Source: Flavobacterium sp. CYK-55 (lineage in GTDB: Bacteria > Bacteroidota > Bacteroidia > Flavobacteriales > Flavobacteriaceae). Taken from it: a stretch of 64,000 nucleotides of DNA. Position numbers and translations under genes: made by a program. The stretch is from the NCBI RefSeq assembly GCF_018413465.1, contig NZ_JAHCDK010000001.1, positions 124,001 to 188,000 on the forward strand, in the 5' to 3' direction. Below the pieces are notes generated by a model, which saw only the letters and a list, made by a program, of their open reading frames with translations, was not told the DNA's origin and did no database searches. Below, in pieces: positions 55,503-64,000 of this stretch. The stretch's first letter is position 1, and every line of letters starts with the position of its first letter.

Positions 55503-55991
55503 TTATTTTAACAGTCCACTGGTGGTTTCAGCCGTGAGCAGCAAACTTTGTTTTTTACCGCCTAATTGACTCTGAATAATATTTTGTTGTTGATCTGAAA
55601 TTTCTAAAAGTGCCGTATTCTGAACTTTGAGCGAAGTTATTTTGGGCACTGCATTGATTTTGTAATAACCCAACAAAACATTGTCTTGATATTCATGCGA
55701 TACATATTGGCAAATACTCTTTTTTCCGTTGACAAAAACGATAAAATGTTCGCTCAAATACCGATTCATGAGTTGCTCATCAAGTGTAGATTCAGTGGTT
55801 TCGCCCAAATGAGTTTTTTGTTTGTAGTTTTTTTGGATGGCCGCATTGAGGTCGTCAATAAAAATACGCGTCGTAATTTCAAGTCTTTGCTTTTTTGCGT
55901 TGTAGTCAATTTTATAGATAGAAACATAAAACTTATGTGCCACGAATGAGCACAAAGTCAAAAACAAAAATAAAGCGACTATCTTTTTCAT
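55503..55991 (-). CDS. DUF6702-like protein
   Basis: From the ATG used here the protein has 162 residues, with an N-terminal signal peptide (MKKIVALFLFLTLCSFVA) and the family pattern HKFYVSIYKIDYN just after it. The body is predicted beta-rich with IFIDDLNAAI and LLGYYKINAV. It matches the DUF6702 family as I recall it, which has no known function. It sits between two carboxypeptidase-regulatory-like genes and the M1 peptidase. Confidence 0.72.
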   Translation of the reverse strand: MKKIVALFLFLTLCSFVAHKFYVSIYKIDYNAKKQRLEITTRIFIDDLNAAIQKNYKQKTHLGETTESTLDEQLMNRYLSEHFIVFVNGKKSICQYVSHEYQDNVLLGYYKINAVPKITSLKVQNTALLEISDQQQNIIQSQLGGKKQSLLLTAETTSGLLK

Positions 55992-56006
55992 TGGGCTCAA
56001 AAATAG

Positions 56007-56747
56007 TTATTTCTGCTCAGCTTCGAGGTCTTGAAGATAATTCCGAGCCAATCCGAGCGCCAGAAACTTGGTCAAGGTTTTATTTTTGGCTCTGAGCGCC
56101 CTCACAAAATCTGTATCATTGATGATGTAAAAGTCAAAACCCGAAATATAATCTTCAGGGATTTTCAAAGTTTGGGTGTAATATTCATCATCAAACCAAC
56201 CATCTAATTGCAAAAGCAAACGCTCTTTTTGCTCCACTTGAACTTCCTTTTTAAGCATGCGCGTTCTGCCTGAAATGCCATTTAAAATCGGATTGAGCGG
56301 AACAATTCCACCGCCCGTGGTAGCTTCTCTAAGTCGGCGTTGGGCTTGTGTGTATTTTCGTTGACCGCGCGGAATAATCCCCAAATTTTCGGCGGTGATT
56401 CCTTTGTTGTCATTGACGGTTACTTCAGGTAAAGGTACCGTGGTTTCTGACATGACCGCTTTGACAAAACCAGCTTTGAGTATTTCTTCGGTAATTTTTA
56501 CGCGTCGCGTTTCAAGGTTAACAGCCGTAAAAACCAATGCTTCGTCAACTCTGACTTTAATTTTAAACGTTCCGTCGGCCGCGGTTGATGTTGTATAACC
56601 AGAATCATCATTGCGAACGTTGACTTTTTCAAGCGGAACATCGCGCAAAACCACCAAACCGCTCATTTCTTGTCTAGGTAAAACTTGGGCTTGAAGTGAA
56701 AAAACCACAAGCATGCAGAAAAAAATAAGGCTGATTTTAGACGTCAA
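56007..56747 (-). CDS. carboxypeptidase-regulatory-like domain protein, second copy
   Basis: This 246-residue protein has a signal peptide ending LQAQ. A small CarboxypepD_reg-like beta-sandwich (about 25-100) carries the phrase GYTTSTAADGTFKI and resembles the N-terminal domain of TonB receptors. A C-terminal helical domain of unknown role follows. The next gene upstream has a similar plan, so the two look like diverged duplicates. It is 4 bp from that gene. Confidence 0.78.
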   Translation of the reverse strand: MTSKISLIFFCMLVVFSLQAQVLPRQEMSGLVVLRDVPLEKVNVRNDDSGYTTSTAADGTFKIKVRVDEALVFTAVNLETRRVKITEEILKAGFVKAVMSETTVPLPEVTVNDNKGITAENLGIIPRGQRKYTQAQRRLREATTGGGIVPLNPILNGISGRTRMLKKEVQVEQKERLLLQLDGWFDDEYYTQTLKIPEDYISGFDFYIINDTDFVRALRAKNKTLTKFLALGLARNYLQDLEAEQK

Positions 56748-56751
56748 AAGT

Positions 56752-57501
56752 TTACGGATTTGTAGTAGCTAGTTTTTTGAATTCATTGTTTTTGCGGATT
56801 AAAAAATCCATCAGTTCAAAATCGGTGTTTTTTTCGGTATATTTTTTTGACTGATTGTCGTTGTTACAATACACCAAAAACAATTTGAGGTGATCGTCGA
56901 CTATTTTGAGCGTTTCATTAAAAAAAGAATATTGAATGCGTTTGACCACAAGTTCGGTAAAAGCCATTTCGTCGGTAAAGTTGTTTTTCTTCGGATTGTT
57001 TTTGCGCAAAACCTTCAAAACGTCTTTGTACAATCGCACAAAATCAACGCCGTTTGGAATCGCATTATAATTGGGCACAGCAATGTTTTTGGGAGAAGTT
57101 TGCGCATCATCAGCATATTTTTTGTCGGCAATCGCTTGCTTATTTTTTAAGCTCGGATCTTGATTTTTACTGGTTACCACAACTTCAGCCAATTCGTTGG
57201 TAAAAATTTGAAGTTTAACTTTGAACAAATCCAAATCGAGGTCATCATGATGAATCACTACTTTTTTAGACTTAAACAACAAACCTGAAAAAACCAACGT
57301 ATCGTTTTCTCTGGCCAAAATATTAAAATAGCCTTTGGGTAAAGAAGTTGTTCCGGTGCGGGCATTGATGTTAAAAATTACCACGTTTTCAACTTTAATC
57401 GAATCGTTGATGATTTGTCCATGCAAAAATTTTCTGGGTTGCTGCGCTTGAACCACTAATGAAATCAAAAGGAAACTAAAAATAATCAGCCGTGTTTTCA
57501 T
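56752..57501 (-). CDS. carboxypeptidase-regulatory-like domain protein, first copy
   Basis: This 249-residue protein has a signal peptide ending VQAQ. The beta-sandwich domain carries the phrase GTTSLPKGYFNILARENDTLVF, and a helical C-terminal domain (about 110-249) follows. It is the first gene of a four-gene reverse-strand run leading to the M1 peptidase. A link to envelope assembly or peptide handling is inferred from context only. Confidence 0.78.
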   Translation of the reverse strand: MKTRLIIFSFLLISLVVQAQQPRKFLHGQIINDSIKVENVVIFNINARTGTTSLPKGYFNILARENDTLVFSGLLFKSKKVVIHHDDLDLDLFKVKLQIFTNELAEVVVTSKNQDPSLKNKQAIADKKYADDAQTSPKNIAVPNYNAIPNGVDFVRLYKDVLKVLRKNNPKKNNFTDEMAFTELVVKRIQYSFFNETLKIVDDHLKLFLVYCNNDNQSKKYTEKNTDFELMDFLIRKNNEFKKLATTNP

Positions 57502-57699
57502 GATCTAATAATTTATCATTGTCCTTTAAAGTTAATATTTTTCTTGCGTTTGAAGCTTGATAAAAGTCAGAAAGCCCGCAGAAAAATCAGCTGTAAATTA
57601 ACACAAACTTTTGCGAGTGAAATGATAAGGCTTTGTTAATTTAAAATCATCCGCAAAAGTTCTGGAAAGCTTTTTATCTTTAAGCCATAAAACAAATTC

Positions 57700-58416
57700 A
57701 TGAAAAAACTCATCATCGCCAGTACTTCAACCTTGCATGGCGGAAATTATTTAGACTATCTAATGCCGACTTTGGCTACCTTTTACCAAAATTGCACAAC
57801 AATATTATTCATCCCGTATGCGCGTCCCGGCGGAATTTCACATGATGAATACACCGATAAAGTACGATCAGCATTCAAGCAAATAGGCAAAGAAGTCAAG
57901 GGTTTACATGAGTTTGAACATCCGCAGCAAGCCATCAAAAATGCTGAAGCAATTTTTACCGGCGGCGGCAATACTTTTTTGTTGGTTTCGCAGCTTTATA
58001 AGTTTGAGGTAATGACCGTTTTGGCCGAACAAATCAAAGCCGGAACGCCTTATTTGGGCACAAGCGCCGGAAGTAACATCACCGGCCTAACGATGCAAAC
58101 TACCAACGACATGCCGATTATTTATCCGCCGAGTTTTCAGACTTTGGGCATGATTTCGTTTAATTTGAATCCGCATTATTTAGATCCGGACCAGAATTCA
58201 AAACATATGGGTGAAACCCGCGAAACCCGCATCAAAGAGTTTCACAGTTTTAATTCAGTACCGGTCTTGGGCTTGCGCGAAGGCAGTTGGCTCGAGGTTT
58301 TAGGTGATCGAATTACACTCAAAGGTAACCTCAGCGCTCGTTTGTTTAGAGCCGGTCAAGAACCCGAAGAATGGCCAACAGAATCTGATTTGAGTTTTTT
58401 GAATCAATTGAGATAA
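57700..58416 (+). CDS. pepE: dipeptidase E (Ser-type, S51)
   Basis: This 238-residue cytosolic alpha-aspartyl dipeptidase has the nucleophile motif GTSAGSN (serine near residue 125) and FTGGGNTFLL. It hydrolyses Asp-X dipeptides. No signal peptide is present. A bidirectional terminator follows. Confidence 0.93.
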   Translation: MKKLIIASTSTLHGGNYLDYLMPTLATFYQNCTTILFIPYARPGGISHDEYTDKVRSAFKQIGKEVKGLHEFEHPQQAIKNAEAIFTGGGNTFLLVSQLYKFEVMTVLAEQIKAGTPYLGTSAGSNITGLTMQTTNDMPIIYPPSFQTLGMISFNLNPHYLDPDQNSKHMGETRETRIKEFHSFNSVPVLGLREGSWLEVLGDRITLKGNLSARLFRAGQEPEEWPTESDLSFLNQLR

Positions 58417-58423
58417 TACATAA

Positions 58424-58460
58424 AAAAAGCCGCTTGATCAGTAAAAGCGGCTTTTATTTT
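58424..58460. terminator. bidirectional terminator (pepE / glycogen-binding-like gene)
   Basis: AAAAGCCGCTT and AAGCGGCTTTT pair around an 8-bp loop, with A/T runs on both sides. Confidence 0.9.
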
Positions 58461-58473
58461 TTTAACCCGAAAA

Positions 58474-58770
58474 TTATACTTCTAATACTGAGTTTTCAGC
58501 ACCAGCGTATGCGTTCCATCGGTATGAATCCGCCTCTGGCTCGTTGATGAACACACCATCAACTATATAGCGATATTCATACGAAGCATCTTTAACCAAA
58601 TCAAAAACACCTTTAAAAGATCCGTTTTTGAGTTTTCCTAAAGCGCCTTCTTCAATGTTCCAGTTGTTAAAATCACCTACTACAGCTGCTGATTGCGCTT
58701 CTTTAGCCTCAACAGTAAAAGTTACTTTACAAACCGGTTTTGTTTTTATAAATTGCTTCTTAACAGACAT
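58474..58770 (-). CDS. isoamylase early-set (glycogen-binding-like) domain protein
   Basis: This 98-residue protein consists of one Ig-like early-set domain of the AMPK/isoamylase type. VVGDFNNWN (about 31-39) and YEYRYIVDGVFINEPEADSY are the family signatures. It contains no catalytic domain, so it probably binds glucans or acts as a partner. It is monocistronic. Confidence 0.88.
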   Translation of the reverse strand: MSVKKQFIKTKPVCKVTFTVEAKEAQSAAVVGDFNNWNIEEGALGKLKNGSFKGVFDLVKDASYEYRYIVDGVFINEPEADSYRWNAYAGAENSVLEV

Positions 58771-58955
58771 AACTTATTCATTTTTAGAATTATGAAACAA
58801 AGTAAATGATTAAAAAGACACAAAAAACGCATGCAAAACGATTTACGGATATGACAAAATCCAACTCAAAAAAAGTGAAGCTTCACAATTTAAACCGCGC
58901 TTGATTTAGAATCTGAAATAAGAAAACGTTTTCACTCTGAGGATTTTTAAAAAAC

Positions 58956-59011
58956 AAAAGCGCCGATTTTAAAGTGAAAATTTAAAAAATCACTCCAAAA
59001 TCGACGCTTTT
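58956..59011 (-). terminator. pckA terminator, long stem
   Basis: Two 22-bp arms (AAAAGCGCCGATTTT... and AAAATCGACGCTTTT) pair with three mismatches around a 12-bp loop, followed by a T-run on the reverse strand. The stem is unusually long for a simple terminator. The rest of the 58771-59032 gap holds no gene that I can identify. Confidence 0.75.
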
Positions 59012-59032
59012 AAGCTATTGAGCAGCAACTAT

Positions 59033-60658
59033 CTACAATTGCGGACCGGCTGCTACTAAGTTTTTACCTTCTTCGTTATCGGTATATTGTTGGAAGTTTT
59101 TGATAAATCTGCCCGCCAAATCAACCGCTCTTTCGTTCCACTGCTCAGCAGCTGCATAAGTGTTGCGCGGATCAAGGATTTCAGCGTTTACATTAGGCAA
59201 AGCAGTCGGCACTTCAAAATTGAAAACCGGAACCTGAGTGCTATCAGCGTGTTCGATTGAGCCGTCTAAAATAGCATCAATAATGGCACGCGTATCTTTG
59301 ATAGAAATTCGCTTGCCGGTTCCGTTCCAACCTGTATTAACCATGTAAGCTTTGGCGTTGTGTTGCTCCATTTTTTTGACCAATTCTTGACCGTATTGCG
59401 TTGGATGCAATGACAAAAACGCTTTGCCAAAACAAGCCGAGAATGTGGGTTGTGGCTCGGTTACTCCGCGCTCAGTTCCGGCTAATTTGGCCGTAAACCC
59501 AGATAAGAAATAGTATTTGGTTTGTTCAGGGGTTAGTTTTGAAACCGGTGGCATCACTCCGAAAGCATCTGCCGTTAAGAAGATAACTTTGGTGGCGTGC
59601 CCTGCTTTTGAAACCGGACGAACAATGTTTTCGATGTGATCAATCGGGTAAGATACACGCGTGTTTTGGGTAACTGAACCATCGGTAAAATCAATTTTTC
59701 CTTGGGCATCGAGCGTTACATTTTCTAGAAGCGCATTTCTGCGGATGGCATTGTAAATATCCGGCTCGTTTTCTTTGCTCAAATCAATAGTTTTGGCATA
59801 ACAACCGCCTTCAAAATTAAAGACGCCTTCATCATCCCAACCGTGCTCGTCATCACCAATGAGTTCTCTTTTCGGATCAGTTGACAAAGTAGTTTTTCCG
59901 GTTCCTGACAAGCCAAAGAACACCGCAACATCACCGCCTTTACCTTTGTTGGCTGAACAGTGCATCGAGGCCATTCCTTGAAGTGGCAAGTAGTAGTTCA
60001 TCATAGAGAACATTCCTTTTTTCATTTCGCCACCATACCAAGTTCCGCCAATGAGTTGCATTTTTTCGGTGAGGTTAAAAGCGATATAAACTTCAGAATT
60101 TAATCCGTGTGCTGCAAAATCTTTGAATCCAGATTTAGAGCCATTCATGACGATAAAATCAGGCTCACCAAAATTCTCAAGTTCTTGCTCGGTTGGACGA
60201 ATAAACATATTTTTTACAAAGTGCGCTTGCCAAGCCACTTCCATAATGAAACGCACTTTAAGACGCGTGTTGGCATTGGCACCGCAAAAGGCATCTACCA
60301 CAAACAATCTTTTTCCTGAAAGCTGTTGAACGGTGTTTTGTTTGAGCGCTTCCCATGTATTTTGTGAAATAGGTTTGTTATCATTAGCGGCTTTATCAGA
60401 ATTCCACCAAATGGTGTTTTCGGTCACGCTATCTTTGACAATATATTTGTCTTTCGGAGAACGCCCGGTAAATTCACCGGTCATTACGTTGACGGCGCCC
60501 AGTTCAGAAAGTTGTCCTCTTTCGTATCCTTCTAAGGCCGGATTGAGTTCTTCATTATACAACAAATCAAACGAAGGATTGTAGACAATTTCGGTAGCGC
60601 CTGTGATTCCGTATTTTTCTAACGAAATCGATTTCGTAATTTGAGCGTAGGTATCCAT
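59033..60658 (-). CDS. pckA: phosphoenolpyruvate carboxykinase (ATP)
   Basis: This 541-residue enzyme converts oxaloacetate and ATP to PEP and CO2, the first committed step of gluconeogenesis. The kinase-1a P-loop [11 protein letters not shown] (about 249-259), the metal-binding [11 protein letters not shown] and the start of the substrate site [12 protein letters not shown] (about 61-72) are all present. It has a -7 box 36 bp upstream of the ATG and a long terminator. Confidence 0.96.
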   Translation of the reverse strand: MDTYAQITKSISLEKYGITGATEIVYNPSFDLLYNEELNPALEGYERGQLSELGAVNVMTGEFTGRSPKDKYIVKDSVTENTIWWNSDKAANDNKPISQNTWEALKQNTVQQLSGKRLFVVDAFCGANANTRLKVRFIMEVAWQAHFVKNMFIRPTEQELENFGEPDFIVMNGSKSGFKDFAAHGLNSEVYIAFNLTEKMQLIGGTWYGGEMKKGMFSMMNYYLPLQGMASMHCSANKGKGGDVAVFFGLSGTGKTTLSTDPKRELIGDDEHGWDDEGVFNFEGGCYAKTIDLSKENEPDIYNAIRRNALLENVTLDAQGKIDFTDGSVTQNTRVSYPIDHIENIVRPVSKAGHATKVIFLTADAFGVMPPVSKLTPEQTKYYFLSGFTAKLAGTERGVTEPQPTFSACFGKAFLSLHPTQYGQELVKKMEQHNAKAYMVNTGWNGTGKRISIKDTRAIIDAILDGSIEHADSTQVPVFNFEVPTALPNVNAEILDPRNTYAAAEQWNERAVDLAGRFIKNFQQYTDNEEGKNLVAAGPQL

Positions 60659-60693
60659 ATAAAAAGTATTTTGTGTTGTGTTTAAGATTTGCG

Positions 60694-60701
60694 CAAAAGT
60701 A
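60694..60701 (-). promoter_or_regulatory. -7 box of pckA
   Basis: TACTTTTG on the reverse strand matches TAnnTTTG, about 35 bp upstream of the start codon. Confidence 0.6.
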
Positions 60702-60739
60702 AAAAGAATATTTTAGCTACTCTTGGCAAACCAAAAATA

Positions 60740-61126
60740 TTATGCTTTTTTCTTGAAAAAATCGATAAAAACCAATATCCAACCGACAATCATCAAAAGT
60801 CCGCCAATGGGGGTTATCCAACCAAAAGGTTTGAAGTCAATTCCGGTAACAGAACCTGTGGCCAATAAATAAATCGAGCCAGAAAAAAACAAAACGCCAA
60901 GACTTGTACAATAAAAAACCGCCGAGCGAATCTTATCCGACAGTCCGGGCAAAAGCACAACAAAACACAAAAACAAAGCGTGATAGATTTGATATTTGAC
61001 ACCGGTTTCAAAAGTTATAAGCTGTTCAGGCGTGAGCACTTTTTTAAGTCCGTGGGCACCAAAGGCACCGAACATAATGGCCAACGCGCCCATGAAAGTT
61101 GCGGTAAGGATTATTTTTCTATTCAT
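60740..61126 (-). CDS. DUF423 membrane protein
   Basis: This 128-residue protein has four membrane helices. The DUF423 features are GAFGAHGLKK (about 21-30), YQIYHALFL and the C-terminal PIGGLLMIVGW. No function is established for the family. It is a single gene. Confidence 0.9.
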   Translation of the reverse strand: MNRKIILTATFMGALAIMFGAFGAHGLKKVLTPEQLITFETGVKYQIYHALFLCFVVLLPGLSDKIRSAVFYCTSLGVLFFSGSIYLLATGSVTGIDFKPFGWITPIGGLLMIVGWILVFIDFFKKKA

Positions 61127-61189
61127 AATATTGAGTATAATAAAGGATGTTTTTTTAGGTTTAATGAATTAACATGAAAGAAGTCAAAT

Positions 61190-61270
61190 GCCCTAGCCCC
61201 GGTTGCAGTGGCATCCTTTGGACTGGTTCTTTCCAGGCCAAAGATAGAACGAAAAACGGGATAAAGCTTC
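61190..61270. repeat. dispersed imperfect palindrome, copy E
   Basis: GCCCTAGCCCCGGTTGCAGT at the left and the inverted GAAGCTTTATCCCGTTTTTC at the right align, with GGCATCCTTTG near the loop as in copies A, C and D. It lies upstream of the DUF3108 gene promoter. Confidence 0.68.
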
Positions 61271-61284
61271 TCATAAAAAAATAC

Positions 61285-61292
61285 TACATTTG
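61285..61292 (+). promoter_or_regulatory. -7 box of the DUF3108 gene
   Basis: TACATTTG matches TAnnTTTG, 24 bp before the ATG. Confidence 0.6.
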
Positions 61293-61316
61293 TTCATCAA
61301 AAAAATTTTCAAGCAC

Positions 61317-62072
61317 ATGAAAAAACTTCTTTTTATTGCCTCGGCTCTTTTGTTGTTTGCCCAGAACGGTCAAAGCCAAGCGGTCAAAGCCGGCGAAAAA
61401 CTCACCTACTCTGCCTCGTACAACATGAGCGGACTCATGACTCCGCTGGCACAAGTAACTATGGAAACCGAATCTGTATCAACGTCTAAAAGCACTTTGT
61501 TGCATTTGATTTGTGAAGCCAACACGTTTAGCAAATGGGATTCGTTTTTTAAAATTCGCGACAGTTATGAATCATACGTCAACCCGAGTACTCTAAAACC
61601 GAGTTTGTACAGAAGAGAAATTCTTGAAGGAACCTACAGCAAAAAAGAAAAATATATTTTCAAAAACGGAACGCTTGAGTGTACGGTGAATAAAAAGAAT
61701 ACCCCCGAACGCAGAAGCGCTTTCCGCATTCGACCAAACACACAGGATGTTGTAACAACATTATATCAGGTGAGAAATATTGATTTCAGCAAAATGAAAC
61801 CGGGTCAAACCAAATCATTCATTGTGGTTTTTGACGAAAAAGAAATGAGCGCGACCGTAAAATATATGGGCAAAGAAACCATCGATGCCGGACCGTTGGG
61901 TTCAAAAAGTTGCTATAAAGTTTCAATCGGAGCCAATACCGACAAACTGCGCGGCACCGACAAAAACCTGATTTGGCTCACAGCCGACAACAAAAAAGTT
62001 CCGGCTTTGATTAAATTCAGCATCCCGGTGGGCACCGGACAACTATTGCTTACTAACGTAAAAGGAATCTAA
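61317..62072 (+). CDS. DUF3108 periplasmic protein
   Basis: This 251-residue protein has a signal peptide (MKKLLFIASALLLFAQNGQSQ) and a beta-rich body with the family pattern LTYSASYNMSGLMTPLAQ at the start. KSCYKVSIGANT and KKVPALIKFSIPVGTGQLLLT come near the end. DUF3108 proteins are presumed periplasmic or lipid-binding without proven function. The frame extends nine codons upstream through the -7 box, so the internal ATG is preferred. The next gene begins 1 bp after its stop. Confidence 0.85.
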   Translation: MKKLLFIASALLLFAQNGQSQAVKAGEKLTYSASYNMSGLMTPLAQVTMETESVSTSKSTLLHLICEANTFSKWDSFFKIRDSYESYVNPSTLKPSLYRREILEGTYSKKEKYIFKNGTLECTVNKKNTPERRSAFRIRPNTQDVVTTLYQVRNIDFSKMKPGQTKSFIVVFDEKEMSATVKYMGKETIDAGPLGSKSCYKVSIGANTDKLRGTDKNLIWLTADNKKVPALIKFSIPVGTGQLLLTNVKGI

Positions 62073-62073
62073 T

Positions 62074-62391
62074 ATGAGAAAAGCTTTTATTGTATTATCG
62101 TTTATTTTTACCCTTTTGGGAATTGTTTTCGTGATTTTACCCATGGGAACTCTCGGATTTTTGCCGGTAGGTATATCGTTGCTTTTTAGCGGATTGGCCT
62201 TTGCCAAATCACAAGCTTCAGATCGTTCAGTTCCTAAATATTTATTGATGTTCGGAGGCATTCTGTTTCTGGCCGTAATTATTCGCGTGATGATGCCGGA
62301 CGAAGTAGCCAAAGACAGTGAACTAGAGCAACACAAAATCGAATCAAAACAAGAAGACCTCAAAGATCTTGAAGAATTAGAAGCTCAATAA
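62074..62391 (+). CDS. small membrane protein
   Basis: This 105-residue protein has two or three membrane helices in the first 75 residues (LSFIFTLLGIVFVILPMGTLGFLPVGISLLFSG pattern, read in parts) and a charged Glu/Lys coiled tail. I recognise no family with confidence. It shares a transcript with the DUF3108 gene. Confidence 0.65.
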   Translation: MRKAFIVLSFIFTLLGIVFVILPMGTLGFLPVGISLLFSGLAFAKSQASDRSVPKYLLMFGGILFLAVIIRVMMPDEVAKDSELEQHKIESKQEDLKDLEELEAQ

Positions 62392-62411
62392 TCTTGAGTT
62401 ATTTAATATAG

Positions 62412-62435
62412 AAAGCCTGCCTCGTGCGGGCTTTT
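62412..62435 (+). terminator. terminator after the DUF3108 unit
   Basis: AAAGCCTGC and GCGGGCTTT pair, with one G-U, and a TTATTTT run follows. Confidence 0.72.
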
Positions 62436-62453
62436 ATTTTGGGGTGAATTTTA

Positions 62454-62461
62454 TACCTTTG
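62454..62461 (+). promoter_or_regulatory. -7 box of the saccharopine dehydrogenase-family gene
   Basis: TACCTTTG matches TAnnTTTG, 17 bp before the ATG. Confidence 0.6.
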
Positions 62462-62478
62462 GCAACAATTTTTTACGC

Positions 62479-63825
62479 ATGAGAAACATACTGATTATTG
62501 GTGCCGGCCGTTCGGCATCATCGCTTATTGAATATTTACTTCAAAAATCAAACAGCGAACAACTACATCTAACCATTGCCGATTTATCGGTTGAACTGGC
62601 CCAAAAAAAAACCAATAATCATCCCAATGCTACGGCTATTGCCCTAGATATCAACCATGCTGATGAACGTCAAGCGCAAATTCAAAAAGCCGATTTGGTT
62701 ATCTCAATGCTGCCGGCGCATATGCATATTGAAGTAGCGCAAGATTGTGTAACATACAAAAAACACATGGTCACCGCTTCATACATCAGCGATGCCATGC
62801 AAAACCTCAATCAAGCGGCGAAAGCCAACGGTTTGGTTTTTATGAACGAAGCCGGACTCGATCCGGGCATTGATCATATGAGCGCGATGAAAATCATTGA
62901 TGAGATTCGCGAAAAAGGCGGCAAAATATTTTCATTTGAATCGTATTGCGGCGGACTCATAGCTCCGGAATCTGACAACAACGCCTGGAACTACAAATTT
63001 ACCTGGGCACCGCGCAACGTAGTATTGGCCGGACAAGGCGGCGCTGCCAAATTCATTCACGAAGGCACTTATAAATATATTCCGTATCAAAAGTTGTTTC
63101 AGCGCACCGATGCCTTAGAAGTAACCGGCTACGGAAGTTTTGAAACCTATGCCAACCGCGACTCGCTTAAATATCGTTCGGTTTATGGTTTAGAAGATAT
63201 ATCGACGCTTTTGCGCGGAACCATTCGTCGCGCCGGATATTCGCGCGCTTGGGATGCTTTTGTACAATTGGGCATGACTGATGACAGTTATACCATTGAC
63301 CATTCGGAACAAATGAGTTATCGCGATTACGTATGTTTGTTTTTGCCCTATTCAAGCCCTGAAAACACAGAAAAACAATTTTGTGCACAAGTAGGCATAG
63401 CACAAACCGATGATGTTTGGCGCAAGTTTGCCGAACTCGATTTGTTCAGCAACACCAAAAAAGTAGGCCTCAAAAACGCTACGCCGGCCCAGATTCTTGA
63501 AAAAATTCTCACCGAAAACTGGACACTCGAACCCTCCGATAAAGACATGATTGTCATGTATCACAAATTTGGTTACGAACTAGATGGCCAGAAAAAACAG
63601 ATTGACTCGCAAATGGTGTGCATTGGTCAAGATCAAATCTACACCGCCATGGCCAAAACAGTAGGCTTACCGGTAGCGATGGCGGCTTTGCGCATACTCA
63701 ATAAACAAATCACCCAACCCGGCGTACAATTGCCGATCAGCAAAGAAGTGTATTTGCCGCTTTTGGCCGAACTTGAAACCTACGGCATTCACTTTACCGA
63801 AACCGAAAAACCTTATATAGGTTAA
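62479..63825 (+). CDS. saccharopine dehydrogenase-family oxidoreductase
   Basis: This 448-residue protein begins with a Rossmann NAD(P)-binding domain (IIGAGRSASSLIEYLL, about 5-20). The saccharopine dehydrogenase C-terminal domain follows, with MNEAGLDPGIDHMSAMK and SYCGGLIAPESDNN. The reaction would be oxidation or formation of saccharopine in lysine metabolism. In Flavobacteriia this gene often stands next to an Lrp/AsnC regulator, as it does here. The direction of the pathway cannot be judged. Confidence 0.9.
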   Translation: MRNILIIGAGRSASSLIEYLLQKSNSEQLHLTIADLSVELAQKKTNNHPNATAIALDINHADERQAQIQKADLVISMLPAHMHIEVAQDCVTYKKHMVTASYISDAMQNLNQAAKANGLVFMNEAGLDPGIDHMSAMKIIDEIREKGGKIFSFESYCGGLIAPESDNNAWNYKFTWAPRNVVLAGQGGAAKFIHEGTYKYIPYQKLFQRTDALEVTGYGSFETYANRDSLKYRSVYGLEDISTLLRGTIRRAGYSRAWDAFVQLGMTDDSYTIDHSEQMSYRDYVCLFLPYSSPENTEKQFCAQVGIAQTDDVWRKFAELDLFSNTKKVGLKNATPAQILEKILTENWTLEPSDKDMIVMYHKFGYELDGQKKQIDSQMVCIGQDQIYTAMAKTVGLPVAMAALRILNKQITQPGVQLPISKEVYLPLLAELETYGIHFTETEKPYIG

Positions 63826-63865
63826 TCGATTTTCTGAATGTAGTTTTAATTAAAAGCCAAATACC

Positions 63866-63873
63866 TATTTTTG
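63866..63873 (+). promoter_or_regulatory. -7 box of the Lrp/AsnC gene
   Basis: TATTTTTG matches TAnnTTTG, 17 bp before the ATG. Confidence 0.55.
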
Positions 63874-63890
63874 GTTAAAAATTTCAACTC

Positions 63891-64000
63891 ATGAAGATCA
63901 ATCAGCTGCAAATAGAAATCGATGGTATCGACAAAGAAATCCTCCGCGACCTCATGGAAGACGCGCGCAAACCCATTTTGCAAATCGCCCATAAAATAGG
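63891..64000 (+). CDS. Lrp/AsnC family regulator (partial, cut by window end)
   Basis: The first 36 codons read MKINQLQIEIDGIDKEILRD and continue LMEDARKPILQIAHKIG, matching the N-terminal helix-turn-helix of Lrp/AsnC regulators. The rest lies beyond the window. Its own -7 box separates it from the saccharopine dehydrogenase-family gene, which it may regulate. Confidence 0.85.
   Translation, partial: MKINQLQIEIDGIDKEILRDLMEDARKPILQIAHKI

Overview
The window is chromosomal DNA from a member of the Bacteroidota, most likely Flavobacteriaceae and Flavobacterium-like. The indications are gliding genes gldB and gldC, a protein with a type IX secretion (Por) C-terminal sorting tail, exosortase XrtF with its partner, a HYC_CC_PP-type small protein, a short primary sigma factor without region 1.1, absence of Shine-Dalgarno sequences, and many promoters of the Bacteroidota type (TAnnTTTG at -7, sometimes TTTG 17 bp upstream). 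The DNA is moderately AT-rich. No prophage, insertion sequence, CRISPR array or rRNA operon is visible.

Layout. 0.1-2.8 kb: groES-groEL, then a DedA membrane protein. 2.9-5.7 kb: a reverse-strand unit of HYC_CC_PP protein, TonB-dependent receptor and HMA-domain protein, probably for metal handling. 5.7-7.9 kb: a two-gene unit pairing an ATP-cone/PD-(D/E)XK nuclease-like protein with a beta-CASP metallo-beta-lactamase RNase. 8.1-10.8 kb: an accessory-looking four-gene unit (unknown protein, multi-pass membrane protein, histidine kinase, LuxR-type regulator). 10.8-11.9 kb: exosortase XrtF and partner. 11.9-15.2 kb: free-Met-sulfoxide-reductase-like GAF protein, rpsO and pnp. 15.3-22.5 kb: a lipoprotein, an unknown secreted protein, a TM2/DUF2752 pair, the primary sigma factor, rpe, a large T9SS cargo protein, a CBS protein and tRNA-Arg(UCG).

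22.5-39.1 kb is the division and cell wall (dcw) cluster, all on the reverse strand: mraZ, rsmH, ftsL, ftsI, murE, mraY, murD, ftsW, murG, murC, ftsQ, ftsA, ftsZ and then a yqeY-like gene. It is tightly packed with several stop/start overlaps and is headed by a clear array of MraZ operator boxes. murF, murB and ddl are not in it. The DNPR motif in MurE indicates meso-diaminopimelate peptidoglycan.

39.3-64 kb: alpha/beta hydrolase and engB; gldB-gldC; nadE; a second LuxR-type regulator; dnaG with all zinc ligands replaced; an ECF sigma, membrane anti-sigma-like protein and outer-membrane protein unit; a polyprenyl synthase; a lipoprotein; rlmN; an O-methyltransferase; PAP2 and tatA/B; an M1 peptidase with DUF6702-like and two carboxypeptidase-regulatory-like proteins; pepE; a glycogen-binding-like domain protein; pckA; DUF423 and DUF3108 proteins; and a saccharopine dehydrogenase-family gene followed by the start of an Lrp/AsnC regulator cut by the window edge.

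Beyond genes, the window holds five dispersed imperfect palindromes in intergenic DNA, tandem duplications that include or adjoin terminators (after rpoD, the tRNA and murD), convergent gene pairs whose stop codons overlap, and several promoters placed so that the mRNA would have almost no leader. The least explained loci are the ATP-cone nuclease/beta-CASP pair and the four-gene signalling unit beside it.
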